The position numbers and the translations under genes are program-made. Source: Photobacterium sp. CCB-ST2H9 (GTDB lineage Bacteria; Pseudomonadota; Gammaproteobacteria; Enterobacterales; Vibrionaceae). From it: a stretch of DNA of 64,000 nt. Below, in pieces: positions 19,304-30,224 of the stretch. Location of the stretch: contig NZ_CP100425.1 of assembly GCF_023151555.2 (NCBI RefSeq), positions 2,852,001 to 2,916,000 on the forward strand, in the 5' to 3' direction. The notes under the pieces are model-generated. The model was not told the DNA's origin, did not search any database, and worked only from the letters and a program-made list of their open reading frames with translations. Numbering within the stretch: the stretch's first letter is position 1; each line of letters begins with the position of its first letter.

Positions 19304-19888
19304 TCACTCCGGATGCGCGCTGAACGTATCCGGTTCAGGTAAGGTCGGATTGCCCGGCGCGGCCTGAATGTTTCCGATATTCAGCAAACTGGCAACCATG
19401 GCGTAATAACCGGCAGTTAAGGTGATTTCAGTGATTTCCTGAGCGCTGAATCTGGCCTGAATGCCCCCGAACAGCGCATCACTGACCCGTTTACGCACCA
19501 GCAAATGCCGAACATAGGTCACCAAATCCCGCTCGTTTTGACTGACTTCAGGTTCATTGTCCGGTAAGCGCCGGTTGCGAATCATCTCAATCACCTGCGG
19601 CGATACGCCTGCTTTCCGGGCAAATTTTTCATGAAATCCCCATTCAAACTGACAGGCGTTTTCACTCAGTGCCGTCAGAATGACCAACTCTTTCACCCCG
19701 GGGTTCAGACAGGAATCAAAGCGCAAAAATGCCCCGAGATCGGCCACCAGTTCTGCCGCCTTCGGTGAATTTAAAAGCAAAGCAAACACGCCGGAGACAT
19801 GCCCTCTACTGGCCGCAATATGCTCATAGGCTGCCAGCGTTTCGGCGGATAAGCCTGCCGAATCATCGAGATAAGGAAGTCGTGTCAT
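19304..19888 (-). CDS. Second AhpD/carboxymuconolactone decarboxylase-fold protein
   Basis: A 194-residue CMD-like protein with the family core VKELVILTALSENACQFEWGFHEKFARKAG. As in the other cluster member there is no CxxC, only a single Cys preceding the conserved ExxxH (EWGFH). It is paralogous in fold to the protein at 15364-15909 but divergent in sequence. The ATG follows AAGGTGGTGG and the gene begins nine bases after the amine oxidase stop, so the two are very likely cotranscribed. Activity unknown. Confidence 0.78.
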   Translation of the reverse strand: MTRLPYLDDSAGLSAETLAAYEHIAASRGHVSGVFALLLNSPKAAELVADLGAFLRFDSCLNPGVKELVILTALSENACQFEWGFHEKFARKAGVSPQVIEMIRNRRLPDNEPEVSQNERDLVTYVRHLLVRKRVSDALFGGIQARFSAQEITEITLTAGYYAMVASLLNIGNIQAAPGNPTLPEPDTFSAHPE

Positions 19889-19897
19889 ACCACCACC

Positions 19898-21712
19898 TTA
19901 AACATGCTTCAGTGTCGGCAGCTCATTTTCATTGACCAGCAATGCTGCATTGACTGCTGATTCAATAGCCCCCTCAATCCAGGCATGCTTGAGTGAGGCA
20001 TGCTCTCCGGCAAAATGAAGCCGCGCTTTACCGGTTTCCGTGCTCGGCCATTCCGACCGGATAATGGCTTTATGAAGCAAATTCAGCTGACCCGGATAGA
20101 AAATTGCCGCTTCACCAAAAGCGTAGGGATCATTCATCCAGCTCACGGTCGCAGCGCCGACGATATTGTCCTGGTCATCTCTGTATTTATTCGGATCAAA
20201 CACGCAGAGATCCCGGATTTTCTGCTGGGCCGCTTCCCTGATGGCGTAATCTGCGCCCGGTTCATGATCCGCATGGACGATCGCGACATTATTGAGGGCG
20301 TAACAGTAGCGTTCGTAATCAGACATGGAATCCCACTTCCGCGCATCGTCCGCCCAGGAATAACTCGCCAGCATCACACCGCCTTTGCTGGAGCCCATCC
20401 GCTCACTCGGGTAATACATGAAACGGTTGGGCAAATCGGTCACGGAGCCGCCGCCATAAATATCATTTCTGGTTTCCCAGAATCGCTCCCTGAACTCAAG
20501 CAGCACTTTCGTGGCGGCATCGTAATGGAGTTCACGCACCGCTTTTCGTTTCTCCTGACTGATTTCCGGCCAGACCTGAACCATGCGGAAACTGGAAAAC
20601 GGAATGGTGACGATGGCTTCATCCCAACTGCGCTCAGACAGCAGCCTGGCAATGGCGGTATCCTGCTCGAGACGGGATTCAATATCGTGCGACACTTCGG
20701 TTCTAATTCTGACTTTTCCGGTTGTCTCACACAGATACAGTTCATTGACGGTCTGATTGAGGTAAGTGACATCGTCCAGGTTTTCTTTCTCATAAAATGC
20801 CTGGGTAAATTTATCGGTACCGCCTTTAATCAACCAGAAAGCCGTGTCGGGACGGATAATGGCCAGTTCAATAAAACTCTGGATGAAGGAATAGGACATT
20901 CGGGATTCAAGATTCTCTATGACGCCAATCATCTCCAGCGCATTTTCCGACAAGTGTTCCTCCCCGCTGAGTTCGACAATTGCCTCTTTCAGGAACCGCC
21001 GCATGGAATACTCGCCGTATTGCTCAATAATTTTGGGCCATGCTGTTTTCGGGTCGGCCTGAACTTGATTCACCAGATCGCCAATGGCTTTTTCCAGTAA
21101 TTCAGATGCCGTTGAGTATTTTTCCCGCGCCTTCAGATCGTAATTCAACAATTCATTGATATCGGAACCTTCATGTTCATAATTTTTCTGCAAAACATGA
21201 CGACGATTCACATGAACGAGGTTATTTCCGGTTGCTGCAAGATCAGACAAATCAACATTGCCCTGTGCATCCCGGTTCGGATGCTGAATTTTTTCGGACA
21301 ACGCATCTTTTCTCGAAACACTTTTATTCAGGAAAAGTTGTTTCTCAACGCCCGTGTAATCAATCAGATACTGCACCAGCTTGTGCTTGTCCGGAATACG
21401 CATGGCTCCGGCCTCAGCAGACAGATGATCATCTTCAAAATAACGTTTCTGAGGTGAGTTCCGAAAGGTTCGGATCCGGCCGCCAACCCGGGTATTGGCC
21501 TCGACAATCGTGACTTTGTGGCCTGCTTTGCGTAACAGCGCAGCGGAGACCATTCCCGCAATCCCACAACCGATAATCAGGATATCTTTCGGCTCGGTCT
21601 GACTTTCCGGTAATCCATTTTTCAGACAGGCCATATAAGATTGAGCAACTTCATCCTGCTCATAAGGTAACAGACCGTGAAATTCATCCTCTAAGAAGCT
21701 GACCTCTGACAT
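19898..21712 (-). CDS. Flavin amine oxidase, L-amino-acid-oxidase-like
   Basis: A 604-residue FAD-dependent amine oxidase. After about 40 residues comes the dinucleotide-binding fold IIGCGIAGMVSAALLRKAG with the ribose-binding Glu and RVGGRIRT, then the block AEAGAMRIP typical of L-amino acid oxidases, and the C-terminal FAD contact FAGEHASLKHAWIEGAIESA. The family oxidises amino acids or amines to the imino/oxo product with release of ammonia and hydrogen peroxide. No signal peptide. Start chosen at ATG 21710-21712 because AAGGGATGG precedes it at proper distance; an ATG two codons upstream abuts the GGG. First gene of the accessory cluster. Substrate cannot be told from sequence. Confidence 0.87.
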   Translation of the reverse strand: MSEVSFLEDEFHGLLPYEQDEVAQSYMACLKNGLPESQTEPKDILIIGCGIAGMVSAALLRKAGHKVTIVEANTRVGGRIRTFRNSPQKRYFEDDHLSAEAGAMRIPDKHKLVQYLIDYTGVEKQLFLNKSVSRKDALSEKIQHPNRDAQGNVDLSDLAATGNNLVHVNRRHVLQKNYEHEGSDINELLNYDLKAREKYSTASELLEKAIGDLVNQVQADPKTAWPKIIEQYGEYSMRRFLKEAIVELSGEEHLSENALEMIGVIENLESRMSYSFIQSFIELAIIRPDTAFWLIKGGTDKFTQAFYEKENLDDVTYLNQTVNELYLCETTGKVRIRTEVSHDIESRLEQDTAIARLLSERSWDEAIVTIPFSSFRMVQVWPEISQEKRKAVRELHYDAATKVLLEFRERFWETRNDIYGGGSVTDLPNRFMYYPSERMGSSKGGVMLASYSWADDARKWDSMSDYERYCYALNNVAIVHADHEPGADYAIREAAQQKIRDLCVFDPNKYRDDQDNIVGAATVSWMNDPYAFGEAAIFYPGQLNLLHKAIIRSEWPSTETGKARLHFAGEHASLKHAWIEGAIESAVNAALLVNENELPTLKHV

Positions 21713-22004
21713 AACCATCCCTTATTTTTGTATGTGTTGCCTGCCTCTCCCCTCAATGATGAAACAAGGCGGCACAGTGCAAGACGGACTGACTTCTGAA
21801 AAGCCAGCCGGAGAAAACTGCTTACTGTGTTCAAAACTAGGTCAGATTGATTCAGATACAAAAAAAGGCGGCATGGAGCAAAGAAAGTCTAACCTCCCTC
21901 TCATTTACATTGTGGAACGATGCAAATATTCGGTTTTGACTATTAATACGATCATGACTGAACAAGATTGATCAGTGCCTGATTCCGGGGGTGATCCTGG
22001 CGTC
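21713..22004. other. Gene-free leader/promoter region of the accessory cluster
   Basis: Between the amine oxidase start and the carB terminator. It must contain the cluster promoter on the minus strand; the best hexamers I see (TTGCAC with TCATTG, 17-base spacing, near 21760-21790) are weak. A short plus-strand open frame here lacks a ribosome site and family resemblance. No clear operator was recognised. Confidence 0.4.
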
Positions 22005-22034
22005 AAAAAAAATAGCCCCGACTTATGCCGGGGC
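22005..22034 (-). terminator. Terminator of the car operon
   Basis: GCCCCG/CGGGGC stem with an eight-base loop, followed on the minus strand by ATTTTTTTT. It lies about 40 bases beyond the carB stop. Confidence 0.85.
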
Positions 22035-22075
22035 CATTCTCAGTCTGTCATCCAATGCAACACTGCATCTTCTGA

Positions 22076-25000
22076 TTAGTCTTGATTTAAACGCGCATGC
22101 AGTTCCTGAACTGAAGTCACCGTGTGACGGTCATCAGCAGTCAGTGCCATACAGGTTGCAAAAGCAGCATTCAGCGTTGTGGTGTAGTTTACCTTCTCAG
22201 CAAGCGCACCACGGCGCAGGACTTTTGAGTCTTCAATCGCCTGACGGCCTTCCGCGGTGTTGATGATGTAGCTGTACTCATTGTTCTTGATTCGGTCAAG
22301 AATGTGAGGACGGCCTTCATGCACCTTGTTCACCAGACGCGGGTTAATGCCCGCTTCGCCCAGAATCACCGCAGTACCATGCGTCGCATCCAGCTCGTAA
22401 CCCAGTTTCACCAGCTTGGCAGCCAGGTCAACCACACGACGCTTGTCGTTGTTACGGACAGACAGCAGCGCACGGCCCGCATTCTCACGGCTGTGTTCCT
22501 TCCCACAACCCAGCTCAGCTTTTGCAAAGGCTTCGGCGAAGGTATCGCCTACCCCCATGACTTCACCGGTAGAGCGCATTTCAGGACCAAGCAGCGGGTC
22601 AACACCCGGGAACTTGTTGAATGGCAGCACCACTTCTTTCACTGAGTAATACGGCGGAATGATTTCCTTGGTAAAGCCCTGTTGTTCCAGTGACTGTCCG
22701 GCCATCACACGTGCCGCAATTTTCGCCAGCGGTGCACCGGTCGCTTTAGAAACGAAAGGTACAGTACGCGCAGCACGCGGGTTCACCTCAATCAGGTAAA
22801 CTTCGTTGTCTTTCACGGCAAACTGCGTATTCATCAGACCGCGGACACCCAGTTCGAATGCCAGCTTCTCTACCTGACGGCGCATTTCGTCCTGAATTTC
22901 CTGGCTCAGGGTATAAGCCGGTAGCGAACACGCCGAGTCACCAGAGTGAACACCCGCTTGTTCGATATGCTCCATGATACCGCCAATGACAACACGCTCA
23001 CCGTCGCAGATCGCATCGACATCAACTTCGGTTGCGTCATCCAGGAAACGGTCCAGCAGTACCGGTGATTCGTTCGATACGCTCACGGCTTCGTTGAAGT
23101 AACGACGCAGGTCCGCTTCGTCGTAGACGATTTCCATCGCACGACCACCCAGTACATACGAAGGACGAACCACCAGCGGGAAACCAATTTCTTTTGATTT
23201 CTCAACCGCCTGCTCCATGGTTGTCACGGTCGCATTTTCAGGCTGTTTCAGGCCAAGACGCTCAACAGCAGCCTGAAAACGCTCACGGTCTTCTGCACGG
23301 TCAATTGCATCCGGGCTGGTACCGATAATCGGCACACCGGCTGCTTCCAGTGCACGGGCCAGTTTCAGCGGCGTCTGGCCACCGTACTGAACAATCACAC
23401 CTTTTGGTTTCTCAACACGAACAATCGACAGTACGTCTTCCAGGGTGACCGGTTCAAAGTACAGACGGTCTGACGTGTCATAATCGGTTGATACAGTCTC
23501 CGGGTTACAGTTAACCATAATGGTTTCGTAACCGTCTTCGCGCAGTGCCAGAGAGGCGTGCACACAACAGTAATCGAATTCAATTCCCTGACCGATACGG
23601 TTCGGACCACCGCCCAGGACCATGATCTTGTCACGATCAGTCGGGTTCGCTTCACACTCTTCATCGTAAGATGAGTACATGTAAGCAGTATCAGAAGAGA
23701 ACTCAGCCGCACAGGTATCCACACGCTTATAAACCGGGTGGATGTTGTGGCGGTCACGCTCTTTACGAATTTCCAGTTCCGCCACACCCAGCAGTTTTGC
23801 CAGACGGGCATCGGAGAAACCTTTACGCTTCAGCTGACGCAGGAAGTCACCCGTCAAACCGGCAAAACCACCTTCTTTCACCTTGGCTTCCAGCTTCACC
23901 AGCTCTTCAATCTGAACCAGGAACCAGCGGTCGATGTTCGTCAGGTTGAAAACACCATCAACAGACAGACCGGCACGGAAAGCATCCGCGATGTACCAGA
24001 TACGCTCAGCACCAGCTTCTTTCAGCTCGTGGCGGATCTTGGTCAGCGCTTCGGGATCGTCCAGATCGACCATCTCATCGAAACCATTGGCACCGACTTC
24101 CAGGCCGCGCAGTGCTTTTTGCAGCGATTCCTGCTGGTTACGGCCAATAGCCATCACTTCACCCACAGACTTCATCTGTGTAGTCAGGCGATCGTTGGCG
24201 CCGGCAAATTTTTCAAAGTTGAAGCGAGGAATCTTCGTTACAACGTAGTCGATAGTCGGCTCGAATGAAGCCGGTGTCGCACCACCGGTGATGTCGTTCA
24301 TCAGCTCATCCAGCGTGAAGCCGATGGCCAGTTTGGCTGCCACTTTCGCAATCGGGAAGCCGGTTGCTTTAGATGCCAGTGCAGACGAGCGGGAAACACG
24401 CGGGTTCATCTCGATGATCACCATCCGGCCATCTTTCGGGTTAATCCCGAACTGAACGTTGGAACCACCGGTTTCTACACCGATTTCGCGCAGAACAGCC
24501 AGAGATGCATTTCGCATCAGCTGGTATTCTTTGTCCGTCAGAGTCTGCGCCGGCGCAACCGTGATGGAGTCACCGGTGTGAATGCCCATCGGGTCAAAGT
24601 TTTCGATGGCACACACGATGATGCAGTTGTCGTTCTTATCACGAACCACTTCCATCTCGTATTCTTTCCAGCCAATCAGCGACTCATCAATCAGCAGCTC
24701 ATTGGTTGGTGACAGATCCAGACCGCGACGGCAGATCTCTTCAAATTCTTCTTTGTTATAAGCGATACCACCGCCGGTACCACCCATGGTGAAGGATGGA
24801 CGGATAATACAAGGGAAGCCGACCATATCGAGGACTTTGTAGGCTTCTTCCATGTTTTTCGCTGTATCTGCGCGCGGACACGCCAGACCAATCGATTTCA
24901 TCGCTTTATCAAAGCGTGAACGGTCTTCTGCTTTGTCGATAGCATCAGCAGTCGCACCAATCATCTCGACGCCGAACTCTTCCAGCACGCCATGCTTTTC

Positions 25001-25306
25001 CAGCGCCAGTGCACAGTTCAGTGCAGTCTGGCCGCCCATGGTTGGCAGTATCGCGTCCGGACGTTCTTTTTCGATGATTTTACGAACAACTTCCCAGTGA
25101 ATCGGCTCAATATAAGTTGCGTCCGCCATTTCCGGATCGGTCATGATGGTGGCCGGATTCGAGTTCACCAGAATGACGCGGTAGCCTTCTTCACGCAGCG
25201 CTTTACAGGCCTGAGCACCTGAGTAGTCAAACTCACAGGCCTGACCAATCACGATTGGACCGGCACCCAGAATCAGAACACTTTGTATGTCAGTACGTTT
25301 TGGCAT
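22076..25306 (-). CDS. carB: Carbamoyl-phosphate synthase large subunit
   Basis: CarB makes carbamoyl phosphate from bicarbonate, ammonia and two ATP for arginine and pyrimidine synthesis. The 1076-residue product contains two homologous ATP-grasp halves: the first begins near [20 protein letters not shown], the second near [19 protein letters not shown]. The last 140 residues form the allosteric (MGS-like) domain. ATG preceded by GGAG, 17 bases after carA. Confidence 0.98.
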   Translation of the reverse strand: MPKRTDIQSVLILGAGPIVIGQACEFDYSGAQACKALREEGYRVILVNSNPATIMTDPEMADATYIEPIHWEVVRKIIEKERPDAILPTMGGQTALNCALALEKHGVLEEFGVEMIGATADAIDKAEDRSRFDKAMKSIGLACPRADTAKNMEEAYKVLDMVGFPCIIRPSFTMGGTGGGIAYNKEEFEEICRRGLDLSPTNELLIDESLIGWKEYEMEVVRDKNDNCIIVCAIENFDPMGIHTGDSITVAPAQTLTDKEYQLMRNASLAVLREIGVETGGSNVQFGINPKDGRMVIIEMNPRVSRSSALASKATGFPIAKVAAKLAIGFTLDELMNDITGGATPASFEPTIDYVVTKIPRFNFEKFAGANDRLTTQMKSVGEVMAIGRNQQESLQKALRGLEVGANGFDEMVDLDDPEALTKIRHELKEAGAERIWYIADAFRAGLSVDGVFNLTNIDRWFLVQIEELVKLEAKVKEGGFAGLTGDFLRQLKRKGFSDARLAKLLGVAELEIRKERDRHNIHPVYKRVDTCAAEFSSDTAYMYSSYDEECEANPTDRDKIMVLGGGPNRIGQGIEFDYCCVHASLALREDGYETIMVNCNPETVSTDYDTSDRLYFEPVTLEDVLSIVRVEKPKGVIVQYGGQTPLKLARALEAAGVPIIGTSPDAIDRAEDRERFQAAVERLGLKQPENATVTTMEQAVEKSKEIGFPLVVRPSYVLGGRAMEIVYDEADLRRYFNEAVSVSNESPVLLDRFLDDATEVDVDAICDGERVVIGGIMEHIEQAGVHSGDSACSLPAYTLSQEIQDEMRRQVEKLAFELGVRGLMNTQFAVKDNEVYLIEVNPRAARTVPFVSKATGAPLAKIAARVMAGQSLEQQGFTKEIIPPYYSVKEVVLPFNKFPGVDPLLGPEMRSTGEVMGVGDTFAEAFAKAELGCGKEHSRENAGRALLSVRNNDKRRVVDLAAKLVKLGYELDATHGTAVILGEAGINPRLVNKVHEGRPHILDRIKNNEYSYIINTAEGRQAIEDSKVLRRGALAEKVNYTTTLNAAFATCMALTADDRHTVTSVQELHARLNQD

Positions 25307-25323
25307 CGTTTTACTACTCCGGC

Positions 25324-26463
25324 TTAGGCGCTGTGCTGTTTAATCAGTTCGATAAAGTGGTCAAAAAGTGGTGCCGCATCATGCGGACCCGGGCTGGCTT
25401 CAGGGTGTCCCTGGAAGCTGAAAGCCGGTTTGTCGGTACGGTGAATCCCTTGCAGAGAGCCATCGAACAGCGATTTGTGCGTGGCACGCAGATTTTCAGG
25501 CAGGGTGTCTTCATCTGCCGCAAAACCGTGGTTCTGACTGGTGATCATCACCACATCACGCTCGAGATCTTTGACCGGGTGGTTGGCACCATGGTGACCG
25601 AATTTCATTTTCACGGTCTTCGCACCGCTGGCTAGTGCTAGAATCTGGTGACCAAGACAGATACCGAAAATTGGCAGACCTTTGTCCAGGAAGGTTTGGG
25701 TCGCTTCAATGGCGTAAGTACATGGCTCAGGGTCACCCGGGCCGTTTGACAGAAAAACACCGTCCGGATTCATCGCCAGGACTTCTTCGGCTGAAGTTTC
25801 AGCCGGTACCACCGTCAGACGGCAGCCACGGTCGACCAGCATGCGCAGGATATTACGCTTGGCACCAAAATCGTATGCCACAACGTGGTATGGCAGTTCG
25901 CTCGCATCTTTCGCTTCCGGCAGACCATTCTCCAGCGTCCAAGAGCCTTGCGTCCAGCTGTAGCTTTCTTTAGTCGTCACCACTTTCGCCAGATCCATGC
26001 CTTTCAGACCCGGGAACGCTTTTGCTTTTTCCAGCGCCAGAGCCGGGTCCAGATTATCACCAGCCATAATGCAGCCGTTCTGTGCACCTTTTTCGCGCAG
26101 CAGTCGGGTCAGTTTACGGGTATCAATATCAGCAATGCCGACAATGTTCTGGGATTTCAGATAATCAGACAGGGTCTGCTGGGAACGGAAATTTGAAGCA
26201 ATCAGAGGGAGGTCGCGAATCACCAGGCCTTGCGCATGGATTGAAGTTGATTCTTCGTCTTCGGAATTAGTACCGGTGTTGCCAATGTGGGGATAGGTAA
26301 GAGTAACGATCTGTTGCGAATAAGAGGGGTCAGTGAGAATTTCCTGATACCCCGTCATCGAGGTATTGAAAACAACTTCACCAACGGCCGAACCATCTGC
26401 ACCGATGGATACGCCGTGGAATACAGTCCCGTCTTCAAGGACTAACAGCGCCGATTTGCTCAA
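25324..26463 (-). CDS. carA: Carbamoyl-phosphate synthase small (glutaminase) subunit
   Basis: CarA hydrolyses glutamine and channels ammonia to CarB. The N-terminal domain ([32 protein letters not shown]) is followed by the class I amidotransferase domain with the nucleophile in [15 protein letters not shown] and the His/Glu in [13 protein letters not shown]. The start is a TTG (26461-26463) with GGAGG five bases upstream, giving 379 residues beginning (M)[10 protein letters not shown]; the frame can be read upstream but that stretch is the ribosome site itself. Confidence 0.95.
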   Translation of the reverse strand: MSKSALLVLEDGTVFHGVSIGADGSAVGEVVFNTSMTGYQEILTDPSYSQQIVTLTYPHIGNTGTNSEDEESTSIHAQGLVIRDLPLIASNFRSQQTLSDYLKSQNIVGIADIDTRKLTRLLREKGAQNGCIMAGDNLDPALALEKAKAFPGLKGMDLAKVVTTKESYSWTQGSWTLENGLPEAKDASELPYHVVAYDFGAKRNILRMLVDRGCRLTVVPAETSAEEVLAMNPDGVFLSNGPGDPEPCTYAIEATQTFLDKGLPIFGICLGHQILALASGAKTVKMKFGHHGANHPVKDLERDVVMITSQNHGFAADEDTLPENLRATHKSLFDGSLQGIHRTDKPAFSFQGHPEASPGPHDAAPLFDHFIELIKQHSA

Positions 26464-26519
26464 GACAACCTCCAATCTTCATAAAAACGCAAATAAAACA
26501 GATAAAATTGCATTTACCT

Positions 26520-26548
26520 ATTCCATAGAAAGTCATAAACCGAGTCAA
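26520..26548 (-). promoter_or_regulatory. Proximal car promoter candidate
   Basis: Minus-strand TTGACT, 17-base spacer, TGGAAT. It lies about 60 bases upstream of the carA start. E. coli carAB has tandem promoters with the proximal one arginine-repressed; I did not find a good ARG box overlapping this one. Confidence 0.6.
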
Positions 26549-26572
26549 GCCGATTTTTGACAAATTGCGCGC

Positions 26573-26601
26573 ATTCTAGAGATCCACGTCCAAGGTGTCA
26601 A
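26573..26601 (-). promoter_or_regulatory. Distal car promoter, near-consensus sigma-70
   Basis: Minus-strand TTGACA, 17-base spacer, TAGAAT: five or six matches in each hexamer with optimal spacing. It lies about 110 bases upstream of carA and is the strongest promoter seen in the window. Confidence 0.8.
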
Positions 26602-26959
26602 CAAATGGATAAAATTAAATTTAAAATATCGACTGAACAGACCGCTTATTCAGCCAAACCCACGAAAGCATACCTTTTCCTGCCAATTTTCACCGGAAAG
26701 TTGAGATGCATGTTCAGGCAACCGTTTGCAGCAGATCGGGTAAACAGACAGAACAAAAAAGTCATATCAAATCCCTCAAAATGACGAGGATAACTCAAAC
26801 TTTCCGCACCAATAGACCAAAACACCCTAGCAAACCATTAAAACAACACCTAAACTCAGCAACACTCAAAGAATGCCCGCACAAGAATTCATGCCCACTC
26901 AAATTGAAAATTTATGCAGAATGAACAAATTCAACGACAACTCATCCTGACATCCGGCG
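26602..26959. other. AT-rich non-coding region upstream of carAB
   Basis: About 360 bases of AT-rich DNA between the car promoters and the dapB terminator. Only short open frames without ribosome sites occur. One imperfect dyad (CTGAA...TTCAG near 26633-26653) is visible. In E. coli the region upstream of carAB binds several regulators, so control sites are likely, but none is identified. Confidence 0.4.
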
Positions 26960-26960
26960 A

Positions 26961-26990
26961 AAAAAAAGCGGCCATCCTAATAGCCGCTTT
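26961..26990 (-). terminator. Terminator downstream of dapB
   Basis: AAAGCGGC/GCCGCTTT stem with a ten-base loop, followed on the minus strand by a run of U; it starts six bases after the dapB stop. Confidence 0.85.
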
Positions 26991-26995
26991 TTCTG

Positions 26996-28073
<1,078 letters not shown>

Positions 28074-28100
28074 AAAAAAAACCCCGGCATGACCGGGGTT
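28074..28100 (-). terminator. Terminator of the ribF-ileS-lspA-fkpB-ispH operon
   Basis: AACCCCGG/CCGGGGTT stem with a five-base loop and eight U on the minus strand, about 30 bases after the ispH stop. Confidence 0.9.
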
Positions 28101-28128
28101 CCAGAAATAATGATTCTTCACAGCTGAC

Positions 28129-29079
28129 TTAGCCGACGTTCTTCACCTGAAGCTCACGAGGCACTTCAAAGAACATATTCTCTTCACGGCCGCTCAGTTC
28201 TTCAACCTCACCGCCAGCCAGCGTCTGAATACGCGCGATAATCTGATTCACCAGCGCTTCCGGTGCAGAAGCCCCTGCAGTCACACCCACACTTTGGGTG
28301 CCCGTGAACCAGTTTGCATCAACATCTTCTTCACAGTCAGTCAGATAACTTGGTGTCCCTAGTTTTTCAGCCAGCTCACGGAGACGGTTGGAATTTGAGG
28401 AATTCTTCGACCCCACCACAATCATCACGTCAACACTGGCGGCCATCTCACGCACAGCATCCTGACGATTCTGGGTGGCATAGCAAATATCGTCTTTGCG
28501 CGGTCCCTGAATATCCGGGAAAACTTCCCGCAAACGGTCAATGACGTCCGCCGTTTCATCTACCGACAGGGTCGTCTGGCTGACATAGTGCAAATTGCCC
28601 GGCTCTTTCACTACGCCGGTCAGCTTGTCGACATCAGCCGGCGTCTCAACCAGATACATCCCGCCCGTTTCACTGGCGTACTGACCCATGGTGCCTTCCA
28701 CTTCCGGATGACCGGCATGGCCAATCAGCACGACTTCCATATCCCGGCGGCTGGCACGCGCGACTTCCATATGGACTTTGGTGACCAGCGGACAAGTGGC
28801 ATCAAATACGGTAAGTTTACGGGCTTTCGCTTCATTGCGAACAGCCTGAGAAACACCATGCGCCGAGAAAATAACGATGTTGTCATCCGGTACTTCGCTC
28901 AGCTCTTCCACGAAGATCGCACCGCGTTGTTTCAGTCCTTCCACGACAAATCGGTTGTGAACCACCTCGTGCCGAACGTAAATTGGCGGCTGATACAGTT
29001 CCAGCGCCCGCTCAACAATACTGATGGCGCGGTCAACACCAGCACAAAAGCCACGAGGGTTAGCAAGTAAGATTTTCAT
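28129..29079 (-). CDS. ispH: 4-hydroxy-3-methylbut-2-enyl diphosphate reductase
   Basis: IspH is the last enzyme of the MEP isoprenoid pathway, producing IPP and DMAPP with a [4Fe-4S] cluster. The three ligand cysteines are present: Cys12 ([11 protein letters not shown]), Cys96 (FDATCPLV) and Cys199 (DDICYATQ). The 316-residue length matches E. coli. It is the last gene of the ileS operon and ends at a strong terminator. Confidence 0.97.
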   Translation of the reverse strand: MKILLANPRGFCAGVDRAISIVERALELYQPPIYVRHEVVHNRFVVEGLKQRGAIFVEELSEVPDDNIVIFSAHGVSQAVRNEAKARKLTVFDATCPLVTKVHMEVARASRRDMEVVLIGHAGHPEVEGTMGQYASETGGMYLVETPADVDKLTGVVKEPGNLHYVSQTTLSVDETADVIDRLREVFPDIQGPRKDDICYATQNRQDAVREMAASVDVMIVVGSKNSSNSNRLRELAEKLGTPSYLTDCEEDVDANWFTGTQSVGVTAGASAPEALVNQIIARIQTLAGGEVEELSGREENMFFEVPRELQVKNVG

Positions 29080-29138
29080 ATCTGGGACTCTTTTTCTGCA
29101 ATCCTTCCAACCCGGTTCCGGACCGGGTCGGTCATGGT

Positions 29139-29573
29139 TTAGCCTTCGATGCCGACAACTTCAACATCAAAGGTAACCCGCTGACCAGCCAGCGGATGAT
29201 TAAAATCAACGGTCACGGAATCACCGACAACGGCCGTAATCACACCGGGAATATCCTGCCCGTCCGGGCCGCTAAAGGCAATAATTGTTCCGACCTCAGC
29301 CGGTGCTTCAGCACCAAAACGTGCCAAATCAACATGATGAATGTTATCCGGATTCGGCAGACCGAATGCGTCTTCAGGCTCAAGGACAAACTGGCTTTTC
29401 TCGCCTTCAGCAAGACCCAGCAGGCAACGCTCAAAGTTGTCGGTCAGACTGCCATCACCCATGCGAAATTTGGCGGGTTTTCCCATCGCTTGCGTCGATT
29501 CAGCAACCGAACCGTCTTCCAGCTTGATGGAAAAATGCATTAAAACTTCACTGTTTTCTGTAATTACCAACAT
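29139..29573 (-). CDS. fkpB: FKBP-type peptidyl-prolyl isomerase FkpB (SlpA)
   Basis: A 144-residue SlyD-like cis-trans prolyl isomerase and chaperone of the cytoplasm. The FKBP core ([15 protein letters not shown]) is interrupted by the insert-in-flap domain ([15 protein letters not shown]), ending [17 protein letters not shown]. The position between lspA and ispH is the family hallmark. No His-rich metal tail, which separates it from SlyD. Confidence 0.95.
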   Translation of the reverse strand: MLVITENSEVLMHFSIKLEDGSVAESTQAMGKPAKFRMGDGSLTDNFERCLLGLAEGEKSQFVLEPEDAFGLPNPDNIHHVDLARFGAEAPAEVGTIIAFSGPDGQDIPGVITAVVGDSVTVDFNHPLAGQRVTFDVEVVGIEG

Positions 29574-29655
29574 GTGTACATCCTGATTTCGAGTTGCGGC
29601 AAAGTGCAGAACATCGCCTCTGCACTTCTTCCTGATGCAACGCTTTTACAATAAA

Positions 29656-29681
29656 GCGCCGCCCGTCGCAACGGGCAGCGC
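29656..29681 (-). other. GC-rich hairpin between lspA and fkpB
   Basis: GCCCGT/ACGGGC with a four-base loop, extended by GCGC pairing on both sides. On the minus strand only TTTATTGT follows, so it may attenuate rather than fully terminate; fkpB and ispH have no other evident promoter. Confidence 0.45.
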
Positions 29682-29705
29682 CTGCTTCGTGAGCTCGCAC
29701 CGAAT

Positions 29706-30224
29706 TTACCGGCTGCTTTCTTTGGTCTTACTTTTCCCGGCCAGAAAACCTTCCAGGATGATCAAAGCGGCACCAATGCAGATCGCTGAATCAGCGATAT
29801 TAAACGCAGGCCAGTGTTTCTGCCCGATATAGAAATCCAGAAAGTCCACCACAAAGCCGTGGTACAGACGATCAAACAGATTTCCAAGTGCGCCGCCAAT
29901 GATCAGTGCGTAAGCACTATTGGCCACCCCATGGCTGGCTGGCGTGCGACGCATCCAGAGCAGCAGCAACCCGGTTACACCCAGAGCAATCGCAGTAAAC
30001 AGCCAGCGCTGCCAACCACTTGCATCACTCAGGAAACTGAAGGCTGCGCCATAGTTGTGAACATACAGCAGGTTAAAAAATGGCAAGACCTCAATGCGAT
30101 TCGGCCAGCCATATCCCATGGTATCCATCACCAGCAGCTTGCTGCCAATATCGATCGCAAAGACCAGAACCGCCAGCCACAGCCAGCGGATTCCGGATTG
30201 CTTCAGAGTCGGTAAACTACTCAT
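29706..30224 (-). CDS. lspA: Lipoprotein signal peptidase II
   Basis: LspA cleaves signal peptides from diacylglyceryl-modified prolipoproteins in the inner membrane. Four hydrophobic helices are visible in 172 residues. The two catalytic aspartates lie in [14 protein letters not shown] and [10 protein letters not shown]. The ATG overlaps the ileS stop by one base, a tight coupling seen in many gammaproteobacteria. Confidence 0.96.
   Translation of the reverse strand: MSSLPTLKQSGIRWLWLAVLVFAIDIGSKLLVMDTMGYGWPNRIEVLPFFNLLYVHNYGAAFSFLSDASGWQRWLFTAIALGVTGLLLLWMRRTPASHGVANSAYALIIGGALGNLFDRLYHGFVVDFLDFYIGQKHWPAFNIADSAICIGAALIILEGFLAGKSKTKESSR

Noticed and set aside
20000..21100. Long open frame (366 codons) on the plus strand inside the amine oxidase gene
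   Set aside because: Antisense to a gene with clear FAD motifs; no ribosome site and no recognisable protein family.
21732..21971. 79-codon plus-strand frame upstream of the amine oxidase
   Set aside because: ATG lacks a Shine-Dalgarno sequence and the product looks like random translation of a promoter region.
15250..22080. Genomic-island boundaries (direct repeats, integrase, tRNA site) around the oxidative cluster
   Set aside because: No integrase, transposase, flanking repeat or tRNA target was seen; the nearest recombinase, xerD, is a housekeeping gene 37 kb away.
26464..26570. ARG boxes in the carA leader
   Set aside because: Best candidate (GGAAT...ATGCA) has wrong spacing and too many mismatches.
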